A stretch of 64,000 nt of DNA, from NCBI RefSeq assembly GCF_016411865.1, contig NZ_JAEKJA010000013.1, positions 62,001 through 126,000 of the forward strand. The letters run 5' to 3'. This document shows positions 29,646 to 37,510 of this stretch, piece by piece. The stretch's first letter is position 1, and the number at the start of each line of letters is the position of its first letter. The stretch is from Acuticoccus mangrovi. GTDB lineage: Bacteria; Pseudomonadota; Alphaproteobacteria; Rhizobiales; Amorphaceae. Under the pieces are notes generated by a model. That model did not search any database. It was not told the origin of the DNA and was given only the letters and a program-made list of their open reading frames with translations. The position numbers and the translations under genes are program-made.

Positions 29646-30650
29646 ATGAAGCTCACCGCATCCGTCTGTGCACTCGCGCTCGGGGCGGCTGTCCTTTCCG
29701 GGCCGGCCCTTGCCCAGAGCGAAGATTATCTGCTCGCCACCGCCTCCACCGGCGGTACCTACTATCCCGTCGGCGTCGCCATCGCGACGGTGGTGAAGGT
29801 GAAGCTGCAGCCGAGCGACGGCATCAACATGAGCGCCATCAACTCCGCGGGCTCGGCGGAGAACATCGCGCTGATCCGCGACAACGAGGCCCAGTTCGGC
29901 ATCGTGCAGGGTCTCTACGGCGCCTACGCGGCGGACGGCAGCGGTCCGTTCGCCGAGCAGGGCCCGCAGAAGGGCCTGCGCTCGCTCACCATGCTGTGGC
30001 CGAACGTGGAGCACTTCGTCGTGCGCTCCGACTTCGTCGATTCCGGCACCATCTCCGACATGGAGAACCTCAAGGGCAAGACGGTGTCGATGGGCTCGCA
30101 GAACTCCGGCACCATCGGCTCCAACCGCACCATCCTCGGCAATCTCGGCATCGACATGGATGAGGAATACGACCTCGCCTACATGGGCTACGGCCCGTCC
30201 GCCGAGGCGCTCCAGAACGGCCAGATCGACGCCATGTCGACGCCTGCCGGCGCGCCGGTGTCGGCGGTGAGCTCGGCCTTCGCCAACATGGGCGACGAGA
30301 TCACCCTCCTCGGCTTCACCGACGAGCAGATCAAGGAGGCCAACGGCAGTTTCGACGAGCTCTGGACCGCCTACAAGATCCCCGCGGGCATGTATCCGAG
30401 CGTCGACAAGGACGTGACCACCATCGCTCAGCCGAACTTCCTCGCGGTGAGTGAGAGCGTGCCGGAAGAGACCGTCTACAAGATCACCAAGACGATCTAC
30501 GAGAACCTGCCTTTCTTGCAGTCGATCCACCCCGCGACGAAGGCGATGAGCCTCGAGACCGCGATTTCCGGCCTGCCGCTGAAGCTCCACCCCGGGGCGC
30601 TGCGCTACTACGAGGAAGCCGGCGTCACCGTCCCCGATCGCCTGAAGTGA
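29646..30650 (+). CDS. TAXI-family TRAP transporter solute-binding protein
   Basis: 334 residues with a signal peptide (about 1-23, cut after GPALA). The mature start has the TAXI hallmark ATASTGGTYYPVG, and GSQNSGTIGSNR occurs mid-protein. TAXI proteins bind a carboxylated ligand in the periplasm and deliver it to a fused TRAP permease; few ligands are known (glutamate/glutamine-like, alpha-ketoacids and others). GGAGGAG gives a strong ribosome site. The permease follows after 223 bp. Confidence 0.93.
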   Translation: MKLTASVCALALGAAVLSGPALAQSEDYLLATASTGGTYYPVGVAIATVVKVKLQPSDGINMSAINSAGSAENIALIRDNEAQFGIVQGLYGAYAADGSGPFAEQGPQKGLRSLTMLWPNVEHFVVRSDFVDSGTISDMENLKGKTVSMGSQNSGTIGSNRTILGNLGIDMDEEYDLAYMGYGPSAEALQNGQIDAMSTPAGAPVSAVSSAFANMGDEITLLGFTDEQIKEANGSFDELWTAYKIPAGMYPSVDKDVTTIAQPNFLAVSESVPEETVYKITKTIYENLPFLQSIHPATKAMSLETAISGLPLKLHPGALRYYEEAGVTVPDRLK

Positions 30651-30873
30651 GGTGAGGGCGGAGGGAGCGATGCCCTCCGCCAGCACCTCCTGCGTGGTGG
30701 CATCGGTGCTGTCGCCGAAACCGGTTTGGTTGTGCGGCAGTTTAGCCGTTCCGCACCGCAACACATGCCGCTACAAACGGCGCTTCCTTCGCCGCGCGGA
30801 CCCCTAGGGGCTCGCCGGCGCAGGCGTATTTGGCGTTAGCGAAACGACTGCGGACGAGCCTGGGAGAAGCAAT

Positions 30874-33138
30874 GTGACGGACGTTGTGCGCGCCGAAGAA
30901 CGCCCTCTGATCGATGTGGGCGAGGCGGGGGATCCGCCCGGGGTGCGTCAGCTGGCCCGCGGGCCGCTCGGCTACAGCTTCTTCGTCCTCGCGATCATCG
31001 TGTCGATCTTCCACGTGATCGCCAATGCCCTCGGCACGCCGATCGAACGCGGCCTCGTCGCGCTCGGCAACGACGTTCCCGCGCTCGCGCCGGTGCTCAT
31101 CCCAACCGGCCACTGGTTCGGCGATCTCGCGACGCTGTCGACGCTGACCCTGTGCGCCGCTCACTTCGCGGGCTTCGCCCTATTGTGCGCGCTGCGCTAT
31201 CCGTTGAAGCACTGCGAGACGGCGCAAGGCGCGCGCATCGTGCTCGTGATCGACATCGCCATCGGCCTTGCGATCGCGCTCTCCTGCGCCGGCCTCGTGA
31301 TGAGCGAGAACGCCATCTATGCCCGCGGCGTGCGCCTCCTGCCGCAGGAGTGGGTGATGGCGGCGATCGTGGTTCTCGGCGCCATCGAACTGACGCGGCG
31401 CACCACCGGCCTCATCATCCCGGTCCTCATCGTCATCGCCGTGACCTATCCGACGATGTGGGGCTCGCAGATCCCGGGCGTCTTCCGCTTCGCCGGCCTG
31501 TCGGTGGAGACGGTCACCTTCCGCTCGATCTTCTCCGACGAGGGGATGTTCGGCACCATCGCCCAGATCTCGGCGACCTACGTCTTCATGTTCATCCTGT
31601 TCGGCGCCTTTCTGGTGCGCTCGGGGGCGGGAGACTTCATCGTCGACCTCGCCCGCGCGGCGGCCGGCCGCTTCACCGGCGGGCCCGGCTTCGTCGCCGT
31701 GCTCTCCTCCTGCCTCACCGGCACCATCTCCGGCTCGGCGATCGCCAACACCGTGTCGACCGGCGTCATCACCATTCCGCTCATGAAGCGCTCCGGCTTT
31801 CCGGCCCGCTTTGCGGCGGGGGTGGAGGCGGCCTCCTCCACCGGCGGCCAGCTGATGCCGCCGATCATGGGGGCGGGCGCCTTCGTGATGGCGAGCTACA
31901 CTCAGATCGCCTACCTCGACATCGTCGCCGTGGCGCTGCTGCCGGCGATCGTCTACTTCGCCTCCGTGGCCTTCTTCGTGCGCGTAGAGGCCAAGCGCAA
32001 CGGCATCGTCGGCGGCACGGAGGGGGAGAATGTGTGGACCGTGCTGAAGCGCGGCGGTCCCTCCTTCCTCATCCCGATCGTGGTGCTCATCGGCCTCTTG
32101 ATCTACGGCTTCACCCCGACCTACGCGGCGGGATTCGCGATCCTCGCCGTCATCGTCGCGTCGTGGATCACGCCGGGGCGAATGGGGGTCCGCGCGGTGC
32201 TCGAGGCGCTCGTGCTCGGCGCGTCCAATATGATCACCACGGCGGTGCTCCTCATCGCCGTCGGCCTCATCGTCAACGTCATCGCGATGACGGGCATCGG
32301 CAACACCTTCTCGCTGATGATCTCCGACTGGGCGGGCGGCAACGTGCTCGTCGCGATCGTGCTCATCGCTCTCGCCTCGCTCGTCCTCGGCATGGGGCTG
32401 CCGGTGACGGCGGCCTACATCGTGCTCGCCACGCTCTCAGCGCCGGCGCTGCAGCAGCTCATCCTGTCGAACGCGATGCCGACCTCCGCGATCGATGCCG
32501 ACATCATCGCCCAGATGGTCGCCGGCCATCTCGATGCCGCGGTGCAGCCCTTCTTCCTGCTCGCCGATCCATCCTCGTTGATGGCGTTGAGCGCGCCGAT
32601 GTCGCACGAGCAGGCGGTGGAGCTCTACGCCAAGCTGCCGCCGGAGGTGCTCGACCAGATCTACGCCACCGCACGCGGCACGCTCGATCCCGCGGTGATC
32701 ACCGGTGCGCTCCTGTCGGCGCACATGGTGATCTTCTGGCTGAGCCAGGATTCCAACGTGACGCCGCCGGTCTGCCTCACCGCCTTCGCCGCGGCGGCCA
32801 TCGCCAAGTCGCCGCCGATGTCGACCGGCCTCGTCGCCTGGAAGCTCTCCAAGGGCCTCTACCTGATGCCGGTGATGTTCGCCTTCACCCCCTTCCTCAC
32901 CGGCACGCCGCTCGAGATGGGGCTCTTGTTCGTGGTGGCGCTGATCGCGGTGTGGGGGCTCGGCGCGGCCATCGAGGGCTACTTCGAGGCGCCGATTCCC
33001 TGGTACGGCCGGATCGGCCTCTTCGCCGGAGGGGTGGCGCTGCTCTACCCCGGTGAATGGCTCCTCAACGTCGCCGCCGCGGCCGTGGTGATCGGGCTTC
33101 TCGCCCTCAACGCCGTCGCGTCGCGGCGCACAGCGTGA
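30874..33138 (+). CDS. TRAP transporter fused permease (DctQ-DctM type)
   Basis: A 754-residue inner-membrane protein of roughly 18 helices. An N-terminal ~200 residues carries the small-subunit-like helices, and the rest is the large DctM-like transporter, with GTISGSAIANTVSTGVITIP and SSTGGQLMPPIMGAGAF. The start is GTG 30874 with GGGAGAAG upstream; an overlapping ATG at 30872 stops immediately. It works with the TAXI protein as a sodium- or proton-driven importer. The amidohydrolase follows 84 bp on. Confidence 0.93.
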   Translation: MTDVVRAEERPLIDVGEAGDPPGVRQLARGPLGYSFFVLAIIVSIFHVIANALGTPIERGLVALGNDVPALAPVLIPTGHWFGDLATLSTLTLCAAHFAGFALLCALRYPLKHCETAQGARIVLVIDIAIGLAIALSCAGLVMSENAIYARGVRLLPQEWVMAAIVVLGAIELTRRTTGLIIPVLIVIAVTYPTMWGSQIPGVFRFAGLSVETVTFRSIFSDEGMFGTIAQISATYVFMFILFGAFLVRSGAGDFIVDLARAAAGRFTGGPGFVAVLSSCLTGTISGSAIANTVSTGVITIPLMKRSGFPARFAAGVEAASSTGGQLMPPIMGAGAFVMASYTQIAYLDIVAVALLPAIVYFASVAFFVRVEAKRNGIVGGTEGENVWTVLKRGGPSFLIPIVVLIGLLIYGFTPTYAAGFAILAVIVASWITPGRMGVRAVLEALVLGASNMITTAVLLIAVGLIVNVIAMTGIGNTFSLMISDWAGGNVLVAIVLIALASLVLGMGLPVTAAYIVLATLSAPALQQLILSNAMPTSAIDADIIAQMVAGHLDAAVQPFFLLADPSSLMALSAPMSHEQAVELYAKLPPEVLDQIYATARGTLDPAVITGALLSAHMVIFWLSQDSNVTPPVCLTAFAAAAIAKSPPMSTGLVAWKLSKGLYLMPVMFAFTPFLTGTPLEMGLLFVVALIAVWGLGAAIEGYFEAPIPWYGRIGLFAGGVALLYPGEWLLNVAAAAVVIGLLALNAVASRRTA

Positions 33139-33222
33139 TTGTGCACCCGCGAGGTCTATGCTTCAACGAACGCTTGGGCGCACTGGGGCGCCGTTGATCC
33201 CGATTCGCCGAGGAGAGCGCCG

Positions 33223-34389
33223 ATGCCGATCGTGAACCGCTTCCACGACCTCGCCGACGAGATCACCGCTTGGCGACGCGATCTTCACGAACACCCGGAG
33301 CTTCTCTACGACGTGGAGCGCACCGCCGGCGTCGTGGCGGAGCGGCTGAAGAGCTTCGGCGTCGACGAGGTGGTGACGGGGATCGGCCGCAGCGGCGTCG
33401 TCGGCGTGATCCGGGGGAGGGGGCCCGGCGCCACCATCGGTCTGCGCGCCGACATGGACGCGCTGCCGATCCTGGAGAAAACCGGCAAGCCCTGGGCCTC
33501 CAAAACCTCCGGCAAGATGCACGCGTGCGGCCACGACGGCCACACCGCGATGCTTCTCGGCGCGGCGAAATATCTTGCCGAGACGCGCAACTTCCACGGC
33601 ACCGTGGTGGTGATCTTCCAGCCCGCCGAAGAGGGTGGCGCCGGCGCCAAGGCGATGATCGTCGACGGCCTTCTCACTCGCTTCGGCGTCGAGAAGGTCT
33701 ACGGCATGCACAACTGGCCGGGCATGAAGGTGGGCGATTTCGCCGTCCGGCCCGGCCCGCTGATGGCCTCGGCGGACCGGCTCAAGATCGTCGTCGAGGG
33801 CGAGGGCGGGCACGCCGCCCGGCCGCACCTCAGCTGCGACCCCATCGTCGCCGCGTCGGCCATCGTCACCGCGGCGCAGTCGATCGTCTCGCGCAACGCC
33901 GATCCCCTCGAGGCGGCGGTGCTGTCGATCACCATGTTCCACGCCGGCAGCGCCGACAACATCATCCCGCAGACGGCCGAGCTGCGCGGCACGGTACGCA
34001 CCCTCAACGACGCGATGCGCGACATGATGGAGGAGCGCCTCGCGGTCGTGGTCGCGAGTGTCGCCGCCGCCTATGGCGTGCGCGCCGACCTCCACTATCT
34101 GCGCGACTATCCGGTGACGGTGAACGATGCGGCCGAGGCCGACTTCGTCGCCTCCGTCGCCGAGAAGGTGGTGGGGGCGAGCCGCGTCGACCGTGCCGTG
34201 GTCCCGACCATGGGCGCGGAGGACTTCTCCTTCATGCTGAAGGAGCGGCCGGGCGCCTTCATTTTCGCGGGCGTCGGCGAAGAGGTGGCCAACCTCCACA
34301 ATGAAGCCTACGATTTCAATGACGAATTGATCCCCTATGGTTGCTCCTACTGGGCAACGCTGGTGGAGACGGCCTTGCCGAGAGCTTGA
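33223..34389 (+). CDS. M20-family amidohydrolase (hippurate hydrolase-like)
   Basis: A 388-residue di-metal hydrolase. Ligands are visible in ACGHDGH (Cys102, His104), PAEEGG (Glu136/137), GMHNWP (His163) and a later histidine in NLHNEAYDF. The Cys102 variant is typical of the amidohydrolase/carboxypeptidase Ss1 branch acting on N-acyl amino acids or similar amides. It lacks a signal peptide, so it acts in the cytosol, probably on what the TRAP system imports. Its stop overlaps the HD gene start by one base (TGATG). Confidence 0.93.
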   Translation: MPIVNRFHDLADEITAWRRDLHEHPELLYDVERTAGVVAERLKSFGVDEVVTGIGRSGVVGVIRGRGPGATIGLRADMDALPILEKTGKPWASKTSGKMHACGHDGHTAMLLGAAKYLAETRNFHGTVVVIFQPAEEGGAGAKAMIVDGLLTRFGVEKVYGMHNWPGMKVGDFAVRPGPLMASADRLKIVVEGEGGHAARPHLSCDPIVAASAIVTAAQSIVSRNADPLEAAVLSITMFHAGSADNIIPQTAELRGTVRTLNDAMRDMMEERLAVVVASVAAAYGVRADLHYLRDYPVTVNDAAEADFVASVAEKVVGASRVDRAVVPTMGAEDFSFMLKERPGAFIFAGVGEEVANLHNEAYDFNDELIPYGCSYWATLVETALPRA

Positions 34390-35012
34390 TGATGAAGACT
34401 GTTAAATTCACGCGGATGTCCGAGGGGGACCGGGACGACTACATCTTCCTGGAAAAGCACGAGCGACAGTCGGCGACGGCGGTGGGCGACCGGCTGCTCG
34501 CCGCGCTGACGGAGCTCGACGAGGCGACCTCGGCCTATCGCGTGTCGCGCTACGAGCACTCGCTCCAGGCCGGCACGCGGGCCTGGTGGGACGGAGCGGA
34601 CATCGACTGGGTGGTGGCCGCGCTGCTCCACGACGTCGGCGATCTCTACGCGCCCTACAATCACGACGAATATGCCGCCGCGATCCTGCGCCCCTATCTG
34701 CGCGAGCAGTGCACCTGGGTGGTGGCGAACCACGGCCTCTTCCAGCGCTACTACTACGCCCACCACTTCGGCGGCGACCGCGACGTGCGCAAGCGCCACG
34801 AATCGAGCCCCTACTACGAGGACGCCGTGGTGTTCTGCGACCGGTGGGATCAGGCGAGCTTCGATCCGGACTTCGAGAGTCTGCCGCTCGACCACTTCCG
34901 CTCGCTGGTGGAGGAGATCTTCAGCCGCGAGCCCTACCAGCAGCAGGTGATCGCCGCCGGCGTCCGCCGTCCGCTCGCGGACCCCGTCACCGCCGCCAAG
35001 CGCAAGGGCTGA
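34389..35012 (+). CDS. HD-domain protein resembling mixed-valent di-iron oxygenases
   Basis: A 207-residue helical HD protein. Putative metal ligands are His57 (YEHSLQ), His81-Asp82 (LLHDVGD), His92 (YNHDEYA), His115 (ANHGLFQ) and Asp154 (RWDQASFD). This order of motifs resembles the PhnZ/TmpB-type HD oxygenases rather than nucleotide phosphohydrolases, though the family is usually labelled 'HD domain-containing protein'. The start overlaps the M20 stop, so the two are translationally coupled. The paired Fe/2-oxoglutarate dioxygenase seen beside such proteins elsewhere is not here. Oxygenase activity is inference. Confidence 0.75.
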   Translation: MMKTVKFTRMSEGDRDDYIFLEKHERQSATAVGDRLLAALTELDEATSAYRVSRYEHSLQAGTRAWWDGADIDWVVAALLHDVGDLYAPYNHDEYAAAILRPYLREQCTWVVANHGLFQRYYYAHHFGGDRDVRKRHESSPYYEDAVVFCDRWDQASFDPDFESLPLDHFRSLVEEIFSREPYQQQVIAAGVRRPLADPVTAAKRKG

Positions 35013-35018
35013 CCTCGG

Positions 35019-35035
35019 GGGCGGCGCCGCCGCCC
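35019..35035 (+). terminator. Hairpin after the HD gene
   Basis: GGGCGGC (35019-35025) and GCCGCCC (35029-35035) with a 3-nt loop, followed by TCTTC, seven bases beyond the HD stop codon. Probable end of the TRAP/M20/HD transcript. Confidence 0.45.
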
Positions 35036-35064
35036 TCTTCACGCGCGCCTGCTCGCGGTGTAGC

Positions 35065-35096
35065 CTTCCCGAATATTTAGTCAGATATTCGGGAAG
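35065..35096 (+). promoter_or_regulatory. 12-bp perfect hairpin/operator covering a ribosome-binding site
   Basis: CTTCCCGAATAT (35065-35076) and ATATTCGGGAAG (35085-35096) are exact reverse complements around an 8-nt loop. GGGAAG in the right arm is the only Shine-Dalgarno-like sequence near the starts of the next gene (TTG 35103, ATG 35115). It could be an RNA switch that hides the ribosome site, or a DNA operator for a dimeric regulator. No T-tract follows, so a terminator is unlikely. Confidence 0.75.
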
Positions 35097-35114
35097 TGCG
35101 CATTGCCGGATGCC

Positions 35115-35504
35115 ATGGGCGATTTTTTCGCCGCCGTTCAAGCACAGACCAACATTCTCCTGACCATCGGCACCGCATATCTCGCGGGCTCGGTGGCGCT
35201 GATCGCTTCGCGGCTCGGGGTGATCGACAAGTTCGGCGTCGCATCATTCCGCCAGACGTGGCTCATCGTGGCCGCCGCCGCGTCCTTCGCCGCCTCTAAT
35301 GTGGTCGGCTTCTTCATCTACATGCAGATCACCGGCGCCCACTATGAGGTTGCTGCCGGCTCGTTCTTGCCCGCCTCCGATCCCGCCGCCTATCGCCAGG
35401 TGCTGACATCGAGCGGGCTCATCCAACTCGTTTTCATTTTGTTGGGTTTGGCCTTTGGGCTCAGCTGGTTTTCCATCAACCTCATGAGAAAAAAGCATGA
35501 ATAG
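35115..35504 (+). CDS. Small membrane protein, three helices, function unknown
   Basis: 129 residues from ATG 35115; an in-frame TTG at 35103 would add four residues and sits at ideal spacing from GGGAAG (35091-35096). Helices lie at about 12-33, 48-72 and 102-122, and the protein ends in basic MRKKHE. No known domain is recognised. It overlaps the next gene by 8 bp, so the pair is co-translated. The last ~100 bp of the gene is less GC-rich than the surroundings. Confidence 0.65.
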   Translation: MGDFFAAVQAQTNILLTIGTAYLAGSVALIASRLGVIDKFGVASFRQTWLIVAAAASFAASNVVGFFIYMQITGAHYEVAAGSFLPASDPAAYRQVLTSSGLIQLVFILLGLAFGLSWFSINLMRKKHE

Positions 35505-36021
35505 ATTTGTTTTGATCTCTCTGGCGGGCGTGATCGCGAGCGTGCCAGCCGTGGCGGACGACTTCGTGTCGATCGTCGAAACGGCGCGCCGCTTTTGCGC
35601 GACGCCGGCGGCGACGCAGCCGGGCGAGCTGACGAGCGTGTCGAAAGCCTGGATTGACGTGGCCCCTCGCATCCTCGATCGCGAGCCCGTCGCGGCAGAC
35701 GATGAGCGCGGCTTTCTGAAGGACGTCGCCTCCGCTCAGCGGCAGAACGTCGACCCGTGCGCCGCGCTCGAGACAATGCTGGACAATAGCGCCCCGGCCG
35801 ACGCCTTCGCCGGCAAGGATGTCACGAAGCTCGACGGCGCTCTCACCGCGCTCAAGAACGAGGGCTCGATTTCGGGGGTGACGCCGCGCGAGGACGTCCT
35901 GGCTCGCCTCCTCGTCGCGCAGAGCCTTGCGAACATGCGGAACCAGTGGTGCGCTTGGCCGTTCTGCGGGGAGGATGCCGAGATCGTCGCGCGGATCGCC
36001 CCGCCGCCGCTCGGCGACTGA
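35497..36021 (+). CDS. Secreted protein of unknown function, partner of the small membrane protein
   Basis: 174 residues with a signal peptide (about 1-20, ending PAVA), then a soluble alpha-helical region. It has four cysteines after the signal (ARRFCATP, VDPCAAL, NQWCAWPFC), enough for two disulfides in the periplasm. No family recognised. It starts 8 bp inside the preceding gene and ends just before a strong terminator, so the two genes form a closed unit. Confidence 0.65.
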   Translation: MNRFVLISLAGVIASVPAVADDFVSIVETARRFCATPAATQPGELTSVSKAWIDVAPRILDREPVAADDERGFLKDVASAQRQNVDPCAALETMLDNSAPADAFAGKDVTKLDGALTALKNEGSISGVTPREDVLARLLVAQSLANMRNQWCAWPFCGEDAEIVARIAPPPLGD

Positions 36022-36036
36022 CGGGCGGCGGCGGGA

Positions 36037-36077
36037 GCGCGCTTCCCTCGGCGCCGATCGCGCCGAGGGAAGCGCGC
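36037..36077. terminator. Very strong bidirectional terminator
   Basis: A 17-bp perfect stem: GCGCGCTTCCCTCGGCG at 36037-36053 with its complement at 36061-36077, and a 7-nt loop whose ends can also pair. It fills the 57 bp between two convergent stop codons. Confidence 0.75.
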
Positions 36078-36078
36078 G

Positions 36079-36564
36079 TCAGACGATGGCGTCGATCTCC
36101 TCGTCGGTGAGGGCGCCGGGGACGATGGTGATCGGGATCGGATAGGCTCCCGCCTGACCGCCGGCGATGGCGCTCACGAGCGGGCCCGGCCCCTCCGAGC
36201 CGGACGCGGCCGCGAGCACCAGAACGACGATCGAGGGATCCTCCTCGATCGCCTGGTGGATGCCGTCGGTGCGGTTGCCGATCACCACCTTGCGCTCGGG
36301 TTCGGCGACGCCCGGCAGCTTGCGGGCGAGGGCCGCGAGGGCGCGGTCAAGCATCTCCTGCGCTTCCTGCTCGGCTTCCTCGCGCATCAGATTCTCGACC
36401 CCCAGCCAGTGCTGGAACTCGGTGGTCTGCGCCACGCACAGGGCGATCACCGAGGCACCTGCCCGCTGCGCCCGCTTCGCCGCGTAGAGAAGGGCGCGCT
36501 CGCACTCGGGCGTGTCGTCGACGACGACGAGGAACTTGCGGACCTCGACCTTACGGGTGGGCAT
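36079..36564 (-). CDS. Universal stress protein (UspA family)
   Basis: A 161-residue single Usp domain starting KFLVVVDDTPECERAL and ending in a VSAIAGG.AGAYPIPITIV-type strand. The usual ATP-binding motif GXXGXXXXSGSSA is poorly matched (AAASGSEGPGPLVSAI), so ATP binding is doubtful. It begins 4 bp after the lolA stop and is probably co-transcribed with it. Confidence 0.88.
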   Translation of the reverse strand: MPTRKVEVRKFLVVVDDTPECERALLYAAKRAQRAGASVIALCVAQTTEFQHWLGVENLMREEAEQEAQEMLDRALAALARKLPGVAEPERKVVIGNRTDGIHQAIEEDPSIVVLVLAAASGSEGPGPLVSAIAGGQAGAYPIPITIVPGALTDEEIDAIV

Positions 36565-36568
36565 CGGC

Positions 36569-37174
36569 CTACTCGAGGATGCGCGTGTAGTCGATGTCGA
36601 AGAGATCCTCGTCCACCGGCACGCCCGTCGCGACGTTGTAGATCGACACGCTCGTCTCCTGGCCTTGGCTGTCGACTACGTTCCACTGCTTCAGCTCCTT
36701 CGTCTCGGCGTCGAAGAAGAGCGTCAGCGAGCCGTCGCCGAAAGCGGTGTTCTCCTCGATCCGCACCGAGATGAGGTCCGGCTGAACGTCGACGTCCGTC
36801 ACCTTGGCGTCCTTGGTGAGGTCGATGGTGTTGTCGAGGAGGAAGCGCAGGGGGGTGCGCTGCAGCGGCCAGATGTCCTGCGTCGCGAGCTTTCTGTCGC
36901 GCACGGCCACCGACTTGCCGTCGGCGATGATGTCGAGCGTCGACGGCTTGTCGTAGAAGAAGCGCACCTTGCCGGGGCGCTGGATCGCGAAGCGACCCTC
37001 GGTGCGGCTCCCGTCCGGCCCGAACTGCACGAACTCGCCCTTCATCGTCTTGATGGAGTTGAAGTAGCGGTTGATTTCGGTAAGGGCGCTGCTCGTCGCC
37101 GCCGAAACCGGCGTCGCCGCCACCAGCGCCAGCGCGACAGCCGCCCAGCGCACGCGTTGGAAAATCGAAGTCAT
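36569..37174 (-). CDS. lolA: Outer-membrane lipoprotein carrier protein LolA
   Basis: 201 residues with a signal peptide (about 1-26, ending VSAA). The mature part has the LolA pattern INRYFNSIKTMKGEFVQ and GKVRFFYDKP. It ferries lipoproteins from the LolCDE exporter to the outer membrane through the periplasm. ATG 37174 has a GGAGGGG ribosome site; a 22-residue upstream extension is not family sequence. It lies downstream of ftsK, its normal neighbour, after an independent terminator. Confidence 0.93.
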   Translation of the reverse strand: MTSIFQRVRWAAVALALVAATPVSAATSSALTEINRYFNSIKTMKGEFVQFGPDGSRTEGRFAIQRPGKVRFFYDKPSTLDIIADGKSVAVRDRKLATQDIWPLQRTPLRFLLDNTIDLTKDAKVTDVDVQPDLISVRIEENTAFGDGSLTLFFDAETKELKQWNVVDSQGQETSVSIYNVATGVPVDEDLFDIDYTRILE

Positions 37175-37510
37175 CAGACCCCTCCACTCCTCAGATCCTG
37201 TCGGCATCGCCGGATCCGACGTCACACCGTGAATGACCACACCTTGGGTTCGCCCTCAAGCTCGACAAGGGGACGAACGGACGAGGGACGAACAGACACC
37301 GAGACGAACGGTGGCGCCGTTCGATCGGATCCCGTCCACCCCTGTCACACGGTGGAAAGGTTAACCGATGGTGTCTATGGCCGTCTTCTTTAGATCAGAC
37401 GGCGAGGCGAGGGTGGCAAGGCGGAAGAGGGGAGGGGAGAGGCAAGCGGGCGGCTCTGTCGCGGCCGCGGCGTGAAAACCCGGCGCCGAAGCGCCGGGTG
37501 CGGGAGCCCG
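37175..37510. other. 336-bp region between ftsK and lolA
   Basis: No gene seen. It contains the ftsK terminator (listed separately) and, in the more A+T-rich part at 37210-37380, probably the lolA promoter. No clear -35/-10 pair stands out. Confidence 0.6.
37475..37499 (-). terminator. Rho-independent terminator of ftsK
   Basis: On the minus strand ACCCGGCGC, loop TTCG, GCGCCGGGT, then TTTT and CACG: a 9-bp stem with a stable UUCG tetraloop and a short U-tract, just after the ftsK stop. Confidence 0.8.
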
